This document shows positions 1 to 6,027 of a stretch of DNA of 11,190 bases, piece by piece. Within the stretch, counting starts at the first letter, position 1. Every line of letters starts with the position of its first letter. The stretch spans positions 1-11,190 of the forward strand of contig CANOIM010000025.1 of assembly GCA_947566075.1 (NCBI GenBank). The letters run 5' to 3'. The DNA is from an uncultured Eggerthellaceae bacterium (GTDB lineage: Bacteria > Actinomycetota > Coriobacteriia > Coriobacteriales > Eggerthellaceae). A model generated the notes under the pieces. The model did no database searches. It saw only the letters and a program-made list of their open reading frames with translations, and was not told where the DNA came from. Both the position numbers and the translations under genes were made by a program.

Positions 1-564
1 GACAAGCCGTTCCTGATGGCTGTCGAGGACACCATGACCATCACCGGCCGCGGCACCGTTGCCACCGGTCGTGTGGAGCGCGGCGTTCTCCACATGAACG
101 ACGAAGTTGAGATCGTCGGCATCAAGGAGACCCAGACCACCGTTTGCACCGGCATCGAGATGTTCCGCAAGCTGCTGGACGAGGCTCAGGCTGGCGACAA
201 CATCGGCGTTCTGCTCCGTGGCATCAAGCGCGAGGATATCGAGCGTGGCCAGGTTCTCTGCAAGCCGGGCAGCGTGACCCCGCACACTGAGTTCGAAGGC
301 CAGGTCTACATCCTGACCAAGGACGAAGGTGGCCGTCACACTCCGTTCTTCGATGGCTATCGTCCGCAGTTCTACTTCCGCACCACTGACATCACCGGTG
401 TTGCTCACCTGCCTGAGGGCACCGAGATGGTCATGCCGGGTGACAACGTCACCATCACTGGTGAGCTGATCCACCCCGTGGCCATGGAAGAGGGCCTCAA
501 GTTCGCTATCCGCGAGGGTGGCCGCACCGTTGGCTCTGGCCGCGTTACCAAGATCATCAAATAG
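1..564 (+). CDS. tuf: Elongation factor Tu, 3' part (domains II and III)
   Basis: EF-Tu is the GTPase that delivers aminoacyl-tRNA to the ribosomal A site. The visible part is the last 187 codons, open from base 1 and ending in TAG. By comparison with E. coli EF-Tu about 208 N-terminal residues, the whole GTPase domain, lie left of the window, so the ATG at base 16 is internal. Domain II is recognisable from DKPFLMAVED, RGTVATGRVERG and GIEMFRKLLDEAQAGDN. Domain III is recognisable from GGRHTPFFDGYRPQFYFRTTD, EMVMPGDN and the C-terminal FAIREGGRTVGSGRVTKIIK. These motifs are essentially invariant in bacterial EF-Tu. It is the first visible gene of a block of translation and secretion genes; a hairpin and then rpmG follow. 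No oddity is seen in the visible part. Confidence 0.98.
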   Translation, partial: DKPFLMAVEDTMTITGRGTVATGRVERGVLHMNDEVEIVGIKETQTTVCTGIEMFRKLLDEAQAGDNIGVLLRGIKREDIERGQVLCKPGSVTPHTEFEGQVYILTKDEGGRHTPFFDGYRPQFYFRTTDITGVAHLPEGTEMVMPGDNVTITGELIHPVAMEEGLKFAIREGGRTVGSGRVTKIIK

Positions 565-584
565 CTGATAGCTTTTGGATCCAG

Positions 585-616
585 GACCGGGTTCGCCCTT
601 TCAGGGCGGCCCGGTC
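585..616 (+). terminator. GC-rich hairpin after tuf, probable partial terminator or processing site
   Basis: A 7-bp outer stem GACCGGG/CCCGGTC (585-591 with 610-616) encloses a 6-bp inner stem CGCCCT/AGGGCG (594-599 with 603-608) around a three-base loop. The hairpin begins about 20 bases after the tuf stop. No U-run follows, so it is more likely a leaky terminator, an RNase stop or a stabiliser of the abundant tuf mRNA than a strong intrinsic terminator. Confidence 0.55.
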
Positions 617-685
617 TGATGCGTAGGACGTCCATGTGCAGATCTTCGAAGCTCGAAACAACAGATGAAGGCATAAGGAGAGCAA

Positions 686-835
686 ATGCGTACCCTGGTC
701 ACGATGGCGTGCACTGACTGCAAGCGCCGTAACTACACGACCACGAAGAATAAGCAGAACAACCCCGAGCGGCTCGAGTTCAAGAAGTACTGCAAGTGGT
801 GCCAGCAGCACACGCTGCATCGCGAGACTCGCTAA
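686..835 (+). CDS. rpmG: 50S ribosomal protein L33, zinc-ribbon form
   Basis: L33 is a small protein of the large ribosomal subunit near the E site. The 49-residue product MRTLVTMACTDCKRRNYTTT...ETR has the standard family length. It carries two CxxC pairs (C9/C12 and C36/C39), which form the zinc ribbon of the C+ paralogue type; C- paralogues that lack these cysteines are known in other bacteria as low-zinc replacements. The start is supported by AAGGAG at 675-680, five bases before ATG. It lies between tuf and tRNA-Trp, the usual place for rpmG ahead of secE-nusG in many Gram-positives. The gene is short enough to be missed by length-filtered ORF calling, but homology to L33 is clear. Confidence 0.97.
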   Translation: MRTLVTMACTDCKRRNYTTTKNKQNNPERLEFKKYCKWCQQHTLHRETR

Positions 836-861
836 GCTCGTTTTCGATAGCTGATTTGCAC

Positions 862-937
862 ACGCCAGTAGTTCAATTGGTAGAGCGTCGGTCTCCAAAA
901 CCGAAAGTTGAGGGTTCGAGTCCTTCCTGGCGTGCCA
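862..937 (+). tRNA. trnW: tRNA-Trp (anticodon CCA)
   Basis: A full cloverleaf can be folded. The acceptor is ACGCCAG/CTGGCGT (862-868 with 927-933), with U8 and A9 in place. The D stem is GTTC/GAGC with a GG-containing loop. The anticodon stem is TCGGT/ACCGA around CTCCAAA, with anticodon CCA at 895-897. The T stem is GAGGG/CCTTC with loop TTCGAGT. The discriminator is G (934), as expected for bacterial tRNA-Trp, and CCA (935-937) is encoded. It starts 26 bases after the rpmG stop, so it is probably processed from a transcript shared with rpmG and secE. Confidence 0.97.
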
Positions 938-951
938 TTCTTTCAAGGTAT

Positions 952-977
952 AAGCAGCCCTTTTCCCAAGGCTGCTT
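952..977 (+). terminator. Hairpin between tRNA-Trp and secE
   Basis: AAGCAGCC (952-959) pairs perfectly with GGCTGCTT (970-977) around a pyrimidine-rich ten-base loop, followed by GTTTGATGTT. The T content after the stem is weak but present. It may partly terminate transcripts running out of tRNA-Trp, or bound the 3' end of the tRNA precursor. I see no convincing promoter between it and secE, which argues for read-through. Confidence 0.5.
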
Positions 978-1021
978 GTTTGATGTTATAGCAGTTGTGG
1001 AATAGGTGCATAAGGACCCTC

Positions 1022-1639
1022 ATGGCAAAGAGATCAAAGACCCAAAGAGCTAAGGCCTCGGCTGCTCGTCAGGCTAGGAAAGCTGAGCGTGAACAGCTTG
1101 ATGCTACCGAACAGGATCAGCCTCAAGCTGTAGACGCAGCAGAGGAAGAGACGCCGAAGAAGGGTCTCTTCAAGAAGGCCGAGAAGGAAGAGAAGCCCGA
1201 AGCAGCGAAGAACGGCTCCTCTGACAAGAAGCTCAAGAAGTCTGAAGAGAAACCGAAGAAGAAGCGCTTCCAGTTCTTCCGGGATGTGAAGGCGGAGCTC
1301 AAGCGCGTCACCTGGCCCTCTCGCGTGGATGTCATGCGTTGGACGGGCGTGGTCCTGGTGGCCCTGGTCTTCTTCGGCGTATTCGTCGCTATCCTGGACA
1401 ACCTCATCATCACCCCGCTCCTCATCCTCCTCTCGGGAGCTGACCCCTCTTCCATCGATTGGGGTAGTGTCTTCTCCGGGGGAGATTTCTCCACGGACGG
1501 CTCATCAGCCGCTGATGCATCTTCGGGTGCTGACGCTTCGGGGGATGTCAGCGGTAGCGCTGATGCCTCCTCGGACGCAGGGGCATCTGATGCAGGGGAT
1601 GGCCAGGCATCGGAAGAGACCAGCACGGAGGGTCAGTGA
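1022..1639 (+). CDS. secE: Preprotein translocase subunit SecE with long N- and C-terminal extensions
   Basis: SecE clamps SecY in the plasma-membrane SecYEG protein-export channel. The conserved core lies at residues about 83-139: the amphipathic helix RFQFFRDVKAELKRVTWPSR followed by one hydrophobic segment (about 107-137). The start is ATG 1022, preceded by AAGGA at 1012-1016; an in-frame TTG at 995 lacks this support. At 205 residues it is far longer than the roughly 60-residue core form. Residues 1-82 are a Lys/Glu/Ala-rich, probably cytosolic leader. Residues 140-205 are an acidic Ser/Ala/Asp/Gly tail with repeated ADASS/GADASG units. Family topology (N-in, C-out) would put this tail outside the cell; no function is known to me. 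The stop overlaps the nusG start (TGATG), so the two are translationally coupled. Confidence 0.95.
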   Translation: MAKRSKTQRAKASAARQARKAEREQLDATEQDQPQAVDAAEEETPKKGLFKKAEKEEKPEAAKNGSSDKKLKKSEEKPKKKRFQFFRDVKAELKRVTWPSRVDVMRWTGVVLVALVFFGVFVAILDNLIITPLLILLSGADPSSIDWGSVFSGGDFSTDGSSAADASSGADASGDVSGSADASSDAGASDAGDGQASEETSTEGQ

Positions 1640-2169
1640 TGGCAAGGAAATGGTACGTTCTCCATACCTATTCCGGGTATGAGAACAAGGTCAAGGATAA
1701 CCTCCAGACGCGCATCGAGACCATGGGCCTCGAGAACAACGTCTTCAAGATCGAGATACCCACTGAGAAGGTGTCTGAGATCAAGGAGGGCGGCCGCCGC
1801 AAGGAGACCGAGAAGAAGATATTCCCCGGCTATGTCCTGGTGAAGATGGAGATGGATGATCGCAGCTGGGCGGCGGTCCGCAACACCCCGGGTGTGACCG
1901 GGTTCGTGGGCAGCCAAGGCAACCCCTCTCCGCTCACCCGTGACGAATACAACAAGATCATGCGCCGTGCCAGCGTGGATGCACCGAAGAAGACCACCAC
2001 CAGCATGGAAGTGGGCCAGTCGGTGCATGTGATATCCGGCCCTCTGAAGGATTTCGATGGCAAGGTCTCAGAGGTCATGCCCGATGCTGGCAAGGTGAAG
2101 GTCATGGTATCCATCTTCGGCCGTGAGACTCCGGTGGAGCTCACCTTCGAGCAGGTGGAGAAGATCTAG
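1639..2169 (+). CDS. nusG: Transcription termination/antitermination factor NusG
   Basis: NusG binds RNA polymerase at the clamp through its N-terminal NGN domain, and binds Rho or ribosomal S10 through its C-terminal KOW domain. The 176-residue product starts ARKWYVLHTYSGYENKVKDN, the NGN signature, contains FPGYVLVKMEMDD and NTPGVTGFVG, and has the KOW segment at about 120-176 (VGQSVHVISGPLKDFDGKVSEV ending in FEQVEKI). ATG 1639 is preferred: it overlaps the secE TGA by one base, and GGAGGG (1627-1632) sits six bases before it. A GTG one codon upstream would add only one Met. There is no long acidic leader of the streptomycete/mycobacterial type. Its Rho partner is encoded in this window about 6 kb downstream. 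Confidence 0.97.
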   Translation: MARKWYVLHTYSGYENKVKDNLQTRIETMGLENNVFKIEIPTEKVSEIKEGGRRKETEKKIFPGYVLVKMEMDDRSWAAVRNTPGVTGFVGSQGNPSPLTRDEYNKIMRRASVDAPKKTTTSMEVGQSVHVISGPLKDFDGKVSEVMPDAGKVKVMVSIFGRETPVELTFEQVEKI

Positions 2170-2288
2170 CTCACATAGCAGGGTTCATCCGCTGGGCGCC
2201 CGCGTGGACCGGGGCTTCTCGCTCAGCTTACGGGCCCGGCTTGTGGATATACGAAAGAAAAAGCAACATTTAGCGAGGTAAGAGGAAC

Positions 2289-2807
2289 ATGGCTGATAAG
2301 AACGTAGCGGGATTCATAAAGCTCCAGATCCCCGCCGGTGCTGCGAATCCGGCACCCCCGGTAGGTCCTGCCCTTGGCGCCCAGGGCGTCAACATCATGC
2401 AGTTCTGCCAGGCTTTCAATGCCCAGACCCAGGATCAGGCAGGCACCATCATCCCTGTTGAGATCACGGTCTATGAGGACAAGTCCTTCGATTTTATCTG
2501 CAAGACGCCTCCGGCTGCCGTGCTCATCAAGGAGAAGCTCGGCATCCAGAGCGGTGCGGGCATCCCGCAGCTGCAGACGGTGGGCACCTTGACCGATGCT
2601 CAGCTCACTGAGATCGCAGAGATCAAGATGCCTGACCTGAACGCCAACGACATCGATGCTGCGAAGGAGATCATCGCAGGCACTGCCCGTTCCATGGGTG
2701 TTCGCATCGAAGGTCGTGAGCTGAAGAAGAAGTACGAGGTCACTCGCAAGCTGGCAGCGCTCCTCAAGGGCGAGTCCGTGGATGAGGGCGAAGGCAGCGC
2801 CGCCTAA
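2289..2807 (+). CDS. rplK: 50S ribosomal protein L11 with C-terminal extension
   Basis: L11 forms the base of the L7/L12 stalk with the GTPase-associated region of 23S rRNA and is needed for factor-dependent GTP hydrolysis. The N-terminal signature KLQIPAGAANPAPPVGPALGAQGVNIMQFC is complete, as are ITVYEDKSF, KTPPAAVLIKE and the C-terminal rRNA-binding domain ending KMPDLNANDIDAAKEIIAGTARSMGVRIEG at residue about 142, where most L11 proteins stop. About 30 further residues follow: a basic stretch (RELKKKYEVTRKLAALLKG) and an acidic end (ESVDEGEGSAA). The ATG is preceded by AGAGGA (2281-2286). The 119-base gap after nusG suggests its own leader; rplA follows in the same transcript, separated by an L1-type regulatory hairpin. 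Confidence 0.97.
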   Translation: MADKNVAGFIKLQIPAGAANPAPPVGPALGAQGVNIMQFCQAFNAQTQDQAGTIIPVEITVYEDKSFDFICKTPPAAVLIKEKLGIQSGAGIPQLQTVGTLTDAQLTEIAEIKMPDLNANDIDAAKEIIAGTARSMGVRIEGRELKKKYEVTRKLAALLKGESVDEGEGSAA

Positions 2808-2830
2808 GCGCTCCGCTGAAGGAAAGGGAA

Positions 2831-2867
2831 GTGGGAGAACGGCCATGGGCCGTTCGCCAGATACCAC
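2831..2867 (+). promoter_or_regulatory. Probable L1 autoregulatory site (mimic of 23S rRNA helix 76-77) upstream of rplA
   Basis: GTGG (2831-2834) pairs with CCAC (2864-2867). A GA lies on the 5' side of an asymmetric internal loop. Then a perfect 8-bp helix GAACGGCC/GGCCGTTC (2837-2844 with 2848-2855) closes on a three-base loop, and GCCAGATA (2856-2863) forms the long 3' side of the loop. The L1 site of E. coli 23S rRNA, as I recall it, has the same parts in the same order: GGTGG-GA-GGCT, then AGCC, then an A-rich strand ending GAAATACCACC. The mRNA keeps GTGGGAG and ATACCAC exactly. It ends 18 bases before the rplA ATG, where bound L1 could block initiation. Confidence 0.75.
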
Positions 2868-2885
2868 GAAAGGATCTGAGGAAAG

Positions 2886-3599
2886 ATGACCAAGAGATCG
2901 AAGAAGTACAAGGCAGCACTGGCAGAGGTCCCGGAGACGGAAGTAGCCCCCATCGAGGCCATGAAGATCGTGAAAGAGGTCTCCACGGCGAATTTCGATG
3001 AGACGGTCACGGGTGATTTCCGTCTGGGTATCGACACCCGTCAGGCTGATCAGCAGCTCCGCGGCACCGTGAGCCTGCCCCATGGCTCTGGCAAGACCGT
3101 TCGCGTGGCTGTGTTCGCTGAGGGTGAAGCCGCCAAGGCCGCCGAGGAGGCCGGTGCTGACATCGTGGGCACCGATGAGCTGACCGAGCAGATCAATCGC
3201 GGCGAGTTCAACTTCGACGCTGCTGTGGCCACCCCGGATCAGATGGGCAAGGTGGGCAAGCTGGGCAAGGTGCTCGGCCCGCGTGGCCTCATGCCGAACC
3301 CGAAGCTGGGCACTGTCACCAACGATGTGGCCAAGGCCATCAATGAGCTCAAGGGCGGACGTGTGGAGTATCGCGCTGACCGCTTCGGCATCTGCCATGT
3401 GATCCTCGGCAAGAAGAGCTTCTCTGCTGAGGACCTGGCTGAGAACTACGGTGCTGTCTACGATGAGATCATCCGCATGAAGCCTGCGGCAGCCAAGGGC
3501 AAGTATGTGAAGTCCATCACCATCTCCTCCACCATGAGCCCGGGCGTTCCGGTTGATCCGGCAGTCCAGCGCAACTATACAGGGGCTGTTGAGGAGTAG
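2886..3599 (+). CDS. rplA: 50S ribosomal protein L1
   Basis: L1 forms the mobile stalk at the ribosomal E site that moves deacylated tRNA out, and in many bacteria it represses its own mRNA. The 237-residue protein has the usual length and order: basic N-terminus TKRSKKYKAAL, FDETVTGDFRLGID, then domain II with GSGKTVRVAVFAEG and GADIVGTDEL, then the L1 signature GKVGKLGKVLGPRGLMPNPKLGTVTNDV, then domain I completed by GRVEYRADRFGICHVILGK and KGKYVKSITISSTMSPGVPVD. The start is supported by GAGGA (2878-2882) close before ATG. The likely L1-binding hairpin lies directly upstream. Transcription probably ends at the terminator 30-60 bases after the stop, so the rplK-rplA unit is not followed by rplJ-rplL here. 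Confidence 0.98.
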   Translation: MTKRSKKYKAALAEVPETEVAPIEAMKIVKEVSTANFDETVTGDFRLGIDTRQADQQLRGTVSLPHGSGKTVRVAVFAEGEAAKAAEEAGADIVGTDELTEQINRGEFNFDAAVATPDQMGKVGKLGKVLGPRGLMPNPKLGTVTNDVAKAINELKGGRVEYRADRFGICHVILGKKSFSAEDLAENYGAVYDEIIRMKPAAAKGKYVKSITISSTMSPGVPVDPAVQRNYTGAVEE

Positions 3600-3625
3600 T
3601 TCGCTTTTCGTATATCCGAAGGCAG

Positions 3626-3667
3626 GCGCCGCATCTTGGGTCCCAGGGTGCGGCGCTTCTTCGTTTC
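3626..3667 (+). terminator. Intrinsic terminator of the rplK-rplA unit
   Basis: GCGCCGCA (3626-3633) pairs with TGCGGCGC (3649-3656). An inner TGGG/CCCA helix (3637-3640 with 3642-3645) extends the stem. The hairpin is followed by TTCTTCGTTT (3657-3666), an interrupted T-tract typical of high-GC bacteria. It lies entirely between the rplA stop and the nadK Shine-Dalgarno. Confidence 0.8.
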
Positions 3668-3695
3668 CGGCCGCGTTCCCAAGGAGGCTGTTCCC

Positions 3696-4550
3696 ATGAA
3701 GGTCCTCATCGTGCGCAATCAATCCAATCCAGCCGCCTCTGACGCCACGTTCACCCTGAGCGCCTACCTTGCCGATCAGGGGTATCAGGTGGACGCCATC
3801 AAAGCGGATCAGATAGCGGACATTCCTTCTCGTTCGGGCTTGCGCAAGAGACTCGAGGGGCCCTATGACCTTACGGTGGTCCTAGGGGGAGATGGCACCA
3901 TCATACGCACGGCATCTCTGCTCCATGCCCAAGACGCACCCATCCTGGGCATCAACTTCGGTCACCTGGGATTCCTTGCCAACGATAGCGAAGAGGGCGT
4001 GGTGAGCCTGGTGTCTCGCGCCCTGGCCGGTGACCTCCATAGCTCACGGCGCTCCTGTTTGGATGTGATCGTGGAGAGGGAGGGTGATGAGGAGGAGCTG
4101 CGCTTCTTCGCGGTGAATGAGGCGTGCATCAGCCGGGGGGCGGCGGGACGCACTTTGGGATATCGGTTCGGCATATCTGACGTGCCCATGGCGCGTCTGA
4201 CGGGAGACGGCCTCATCGTTGCCACAGCTACGGGGTCAACGGCCTATTCACTGGCAGCAGGAGGGCCTCTGGTCACCCCCGGATTCACGGGCATGGTGGT
4301 GCAGCCCTTGGCGCCCCATACCTTGACGGCGCGGGCCGTGCTGGCCGATGCAAATGATGTGGTGGATATCATCTTCGACAGGCAGGAGGACCGCATGGCA
4401 GCCACCCTGTTCATCGATGGCGATGCAGCGCCCGTGGAAGGTCCCATCGCTTCAGTGCGCGTTCAACGCTCCTCAGATGCCATCACGTTCCTCTACGTGC
4501 ATGCTGACCATTTCCTCACCTACTCCGCCAGCATGTTCTTCGGCCTGTGA
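3696..4550 (+). CDS. nadK: NAD kinase
   Basis: NAD kinase phosphorylates the 2'-hydroxyl of NAD with ATP or polyphosphate to make NADP in the cytosol, the only route to NADP. The 284-residue product shows the diagnostic GGDGT motif (residues 64-68), the INFGHLGFLA segment (86-95), the NE pair (141-142) in AVNEACISRG and the glycine-rich GDGLIVATATGSTAYSLAAGGPLV block (170-193). ATG 3696 was chosen because AAGGAGG (3681-3687) sits eight bases upstream; an in-frame start at 3636 would fall inside the terminator hairpin. The N-terminus MKVLIVRNQSNPAAS is typical of the family. It stands alone between the rplA terminator and a convergent operon. No promoter is obvious in the short gap, so some read-through from rplA is possible. 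Confidence 0.96.
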   Translation: MKVLIVRNQSNPAASDATFTLSAYLADQGYQVDAIKADQIADIPSRSGLRKRLEGPYDLTVVLGGDGTIIRTASLLHAQDAPILGINFGHLGFLANDSEEGVVSLVSRALAGDLHSSRRSCLDVIVEREGDEEELRFFAVNEACISRGAAGRTLGYRFGISDVPMARLTGDGLIVATATGSTAYSLAAGGPLVTPGFTGMVVQPLAPHTLTARAVLADANDVVDIIFDRQEDRMAATLFIDGDAAPVEGPIASVRVQRSSDAITFLYVHADHFLTYSASMFFGL

Positions 4551-4583
4551 TAGGCAGCCCCACTCACGTGTGAAGGTGAAGAG

Positions 4584-4611
4584 AAGGGCCATGGATGATC
4601 CCATGGCCCTT
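4584..4611. terminator. Bidirectional terminator between convergent nadK and kinase genes
   Basis: AAGGGCCATGG (4584-4594) pairs perfectly with CCATGGCCCTT (4601-4611), an 11-bp stem with a six-base loop. On the minus strand the stem is followed by CTCTTCACCTTCAC, moderately T-rich, so it serves the minus-strand kinase operon best. On the plus strand no T-run follows, so termination of nadK is less certain. Confidence 0.75.
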
Positions 4612-4652
4612 GAGTTGACCAACGGCGCTGTACAGATAGGCTAGAGCAGCCC

Positions 4653-6026
4653 TTACAGCTCAGGCAGGCTGGCAGCGGCTACGGACTGTCCCACGCGGCG
4701 CATCTTCTCATCCGGCAGCGTGACCGTGATCTGGCTTGCCAGTTCGGGGTATTCCTCAGCCAACACGCGGTTGCATTCGCTGATGAGCAGATCCCCGCCG
4801 TCTCCTGAGGCTACGCGCCCCAGCACCAGCAGCGTCTTGATCTCATAGAAGGCGCTGTAGAGCACCAGGGTGTGGGCCAGATAGCAACCGATGGAACGGT
4901 AGATATCCAGGGCATCCTGGTTCCCGTCATTGGCCAGGGCCTGGACCACCTTCAGCTTCTCAGCAGGGGTGTCTTCCGGATCCAGGATGATGTTCGCCTT
5001 AGGTGCCAGCTTGATGACGGCATCTTGGCTGAAGTACTTGCAGCCCACGCCGAAATCCGTTGACCATTCATCTTGCATGGCTTTGGGGGAGAGGTCTACC
5101 GGCGCAAATGCCAGCTCATTGATCCAGCCCAGCACGTTCCCTTCGGCATTCACATAACCCACGGCTTCTGAGGTGCCCATGGCTATCCCCAAGATGCTGC
5201 CCTCACCGGTGCTCATGAAGCCAGCCAAGGCCGTGACATCACCGTCATTGGCCACCACCAGGGGCACATCCCCTATCTCAGCCCCGGCGCGGTCATAGAT
5301 GCTCTTCACCTCTTCGCGCCTATTCCGAGGCACCTTGATGAACAGGCTTGCCACCATGGGGGAGTTGCCTACGAAGGTGCCTGCAGAAGAAACGCCGATG
5401 GCATCTACCCGGGGCATCTTCGAAGCTGCCGTCTTGAAGGCGGTGACGATCTCATTGAAGTGGTATTCCGGGTCTTCAGTCACCTTCGGATACCAGACCA
5501 CCTCTTCGGAATAGACGGGTTCTCCGTCTATGACGGCGGATACCTTTCGGTCAGAGCCGCCCGCATCGAAGCCGATGCGACACCCTTCCATATGGCCGCC
5601 GATCTGCTTGGCTGATTCATTGGCAGCGGGGAAGTCAGCTTCGGATACCGCCAGTACCTCCAGTGGCTTCTCGTAGACATCTCCCACGAATTCATAGTCA
5701 AAAGCGCGGCTCCCTTGAGGAGAGTAGGTCTGGGCCAGCTGGGCAGCTATGTCATCAGCGCCGCAGATATAGACACGGAAACCGCCGATGGACCAGAGCT
5801 CGAACTTGACCAGGCGCTCAACGAAGCGCAGGTCCGCCTCGGCGAACGCTCCGCCGCGGATGAAGCTCTCACGCACGGAGATCAAACCATCTTCCCGCTC
5901 TACGGCTATCTTGATGGGATGGGTGGCCTCTTTGAGGTATTCACGCATCCAGACGCCGAAGGGGATGAAATCAGGATCCAGCACGGGGGTGTTCTTGATG
6001 CTGTATTCGATGCCGAGATAGTTCAT
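4653..6026 (-). CDS. ASKHA/ROK-like sugar kinase with an extra N-terminal domain
   Basis: The 457-residue protein has an ASKHA-fold kinase part from residue about 149. The phosphate-1 loop is IGFDAGGSDRKVSAVIDG (151-168), followed by AIGVSSAGTF (209-218). The likely catalytic aspartate is in VPLVVANDGDVTALAGF (254-270), matching the ROK pattern of ND followed by an alanine-rich helix. The phosphate-2 loop is ILGIAMGTSEAVGYV (278-292). The ROK zinc motif (CxCGxxGCxE) is absent, so it is ROK-like rather than canonical. Residues 1-148 are an additional domain I cannot assign (VERLVKFELWSIGG, YSPQGSRAFDYEFVGDVYEKP); this N-terminal design is shared, as I recall, by a set of anaerobe proteins called ROK family. 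AGGAG precedes ATG, and the start is one base after the epimerase stop, so the two are co-translated. Substrate is probably the epimerase product, an inference. Confidence 0.75.
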   Translation of the reverse strand: MNYLGIEYSIKNTPVLDPDFIPFGVWMREYLKEATHPIKIAVEREDGLISVRESFIRGGAFAEADLRFVERLVKFELWSIGGFRVYICGADDIAAQLAQTYSPQGSRAFDYEFVGDVYEKPLEVLAVSEADFPAANESAKQIGGHMEGCRIGFDAGGSDRKVSAVIDGEPVYSEEVVWYPKVTEDPEYHFNEIVTAFKTAASKMPRVDAIGVSSAGTFVGNSPMVASLFIKVPRNRREEVKSIYDRAGAEIGDVPLVVANDGDVTALAGFMSTGEGSILGIAMGTSEAVGYVNAEGNVLGWINELAFAPVDLSPKAMQDEWSTDFGVGCKYFSQDAVIKLAPKANIILDPEDTPAEKLKVVQALANDGNQDALDIYRSIGCYLAHTLVLYSAFYEIKTLLVLGRVASGDGGDLLISECNRVLAEEYPELASQITVTLPDEKMRRVGQSVAAASLPEL

Positions 6027-6027
6027 G

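Noticed and set aside
995..1021. Upstream TTG start for SecE giving nine more residues
   Set aside because: ATG 1022 has AAGGA at the right distance, and the longer start has no ribosome binding site.
3636..3695. Upstream in-frame start for NAD kinase
   Set aside because: It would place the start inside the terminator hairpin; ATG 3696 has a strong AAGGAGG and fits the family N-terminus.
2223..3722. 499-codon open frame on the minus strand across rplK-rplA
   Set aside because: It lies opposite two certain ribosomal protein genes; the composition is that of an antisense shadow in GC-rich DNA and no domain is recognisable.
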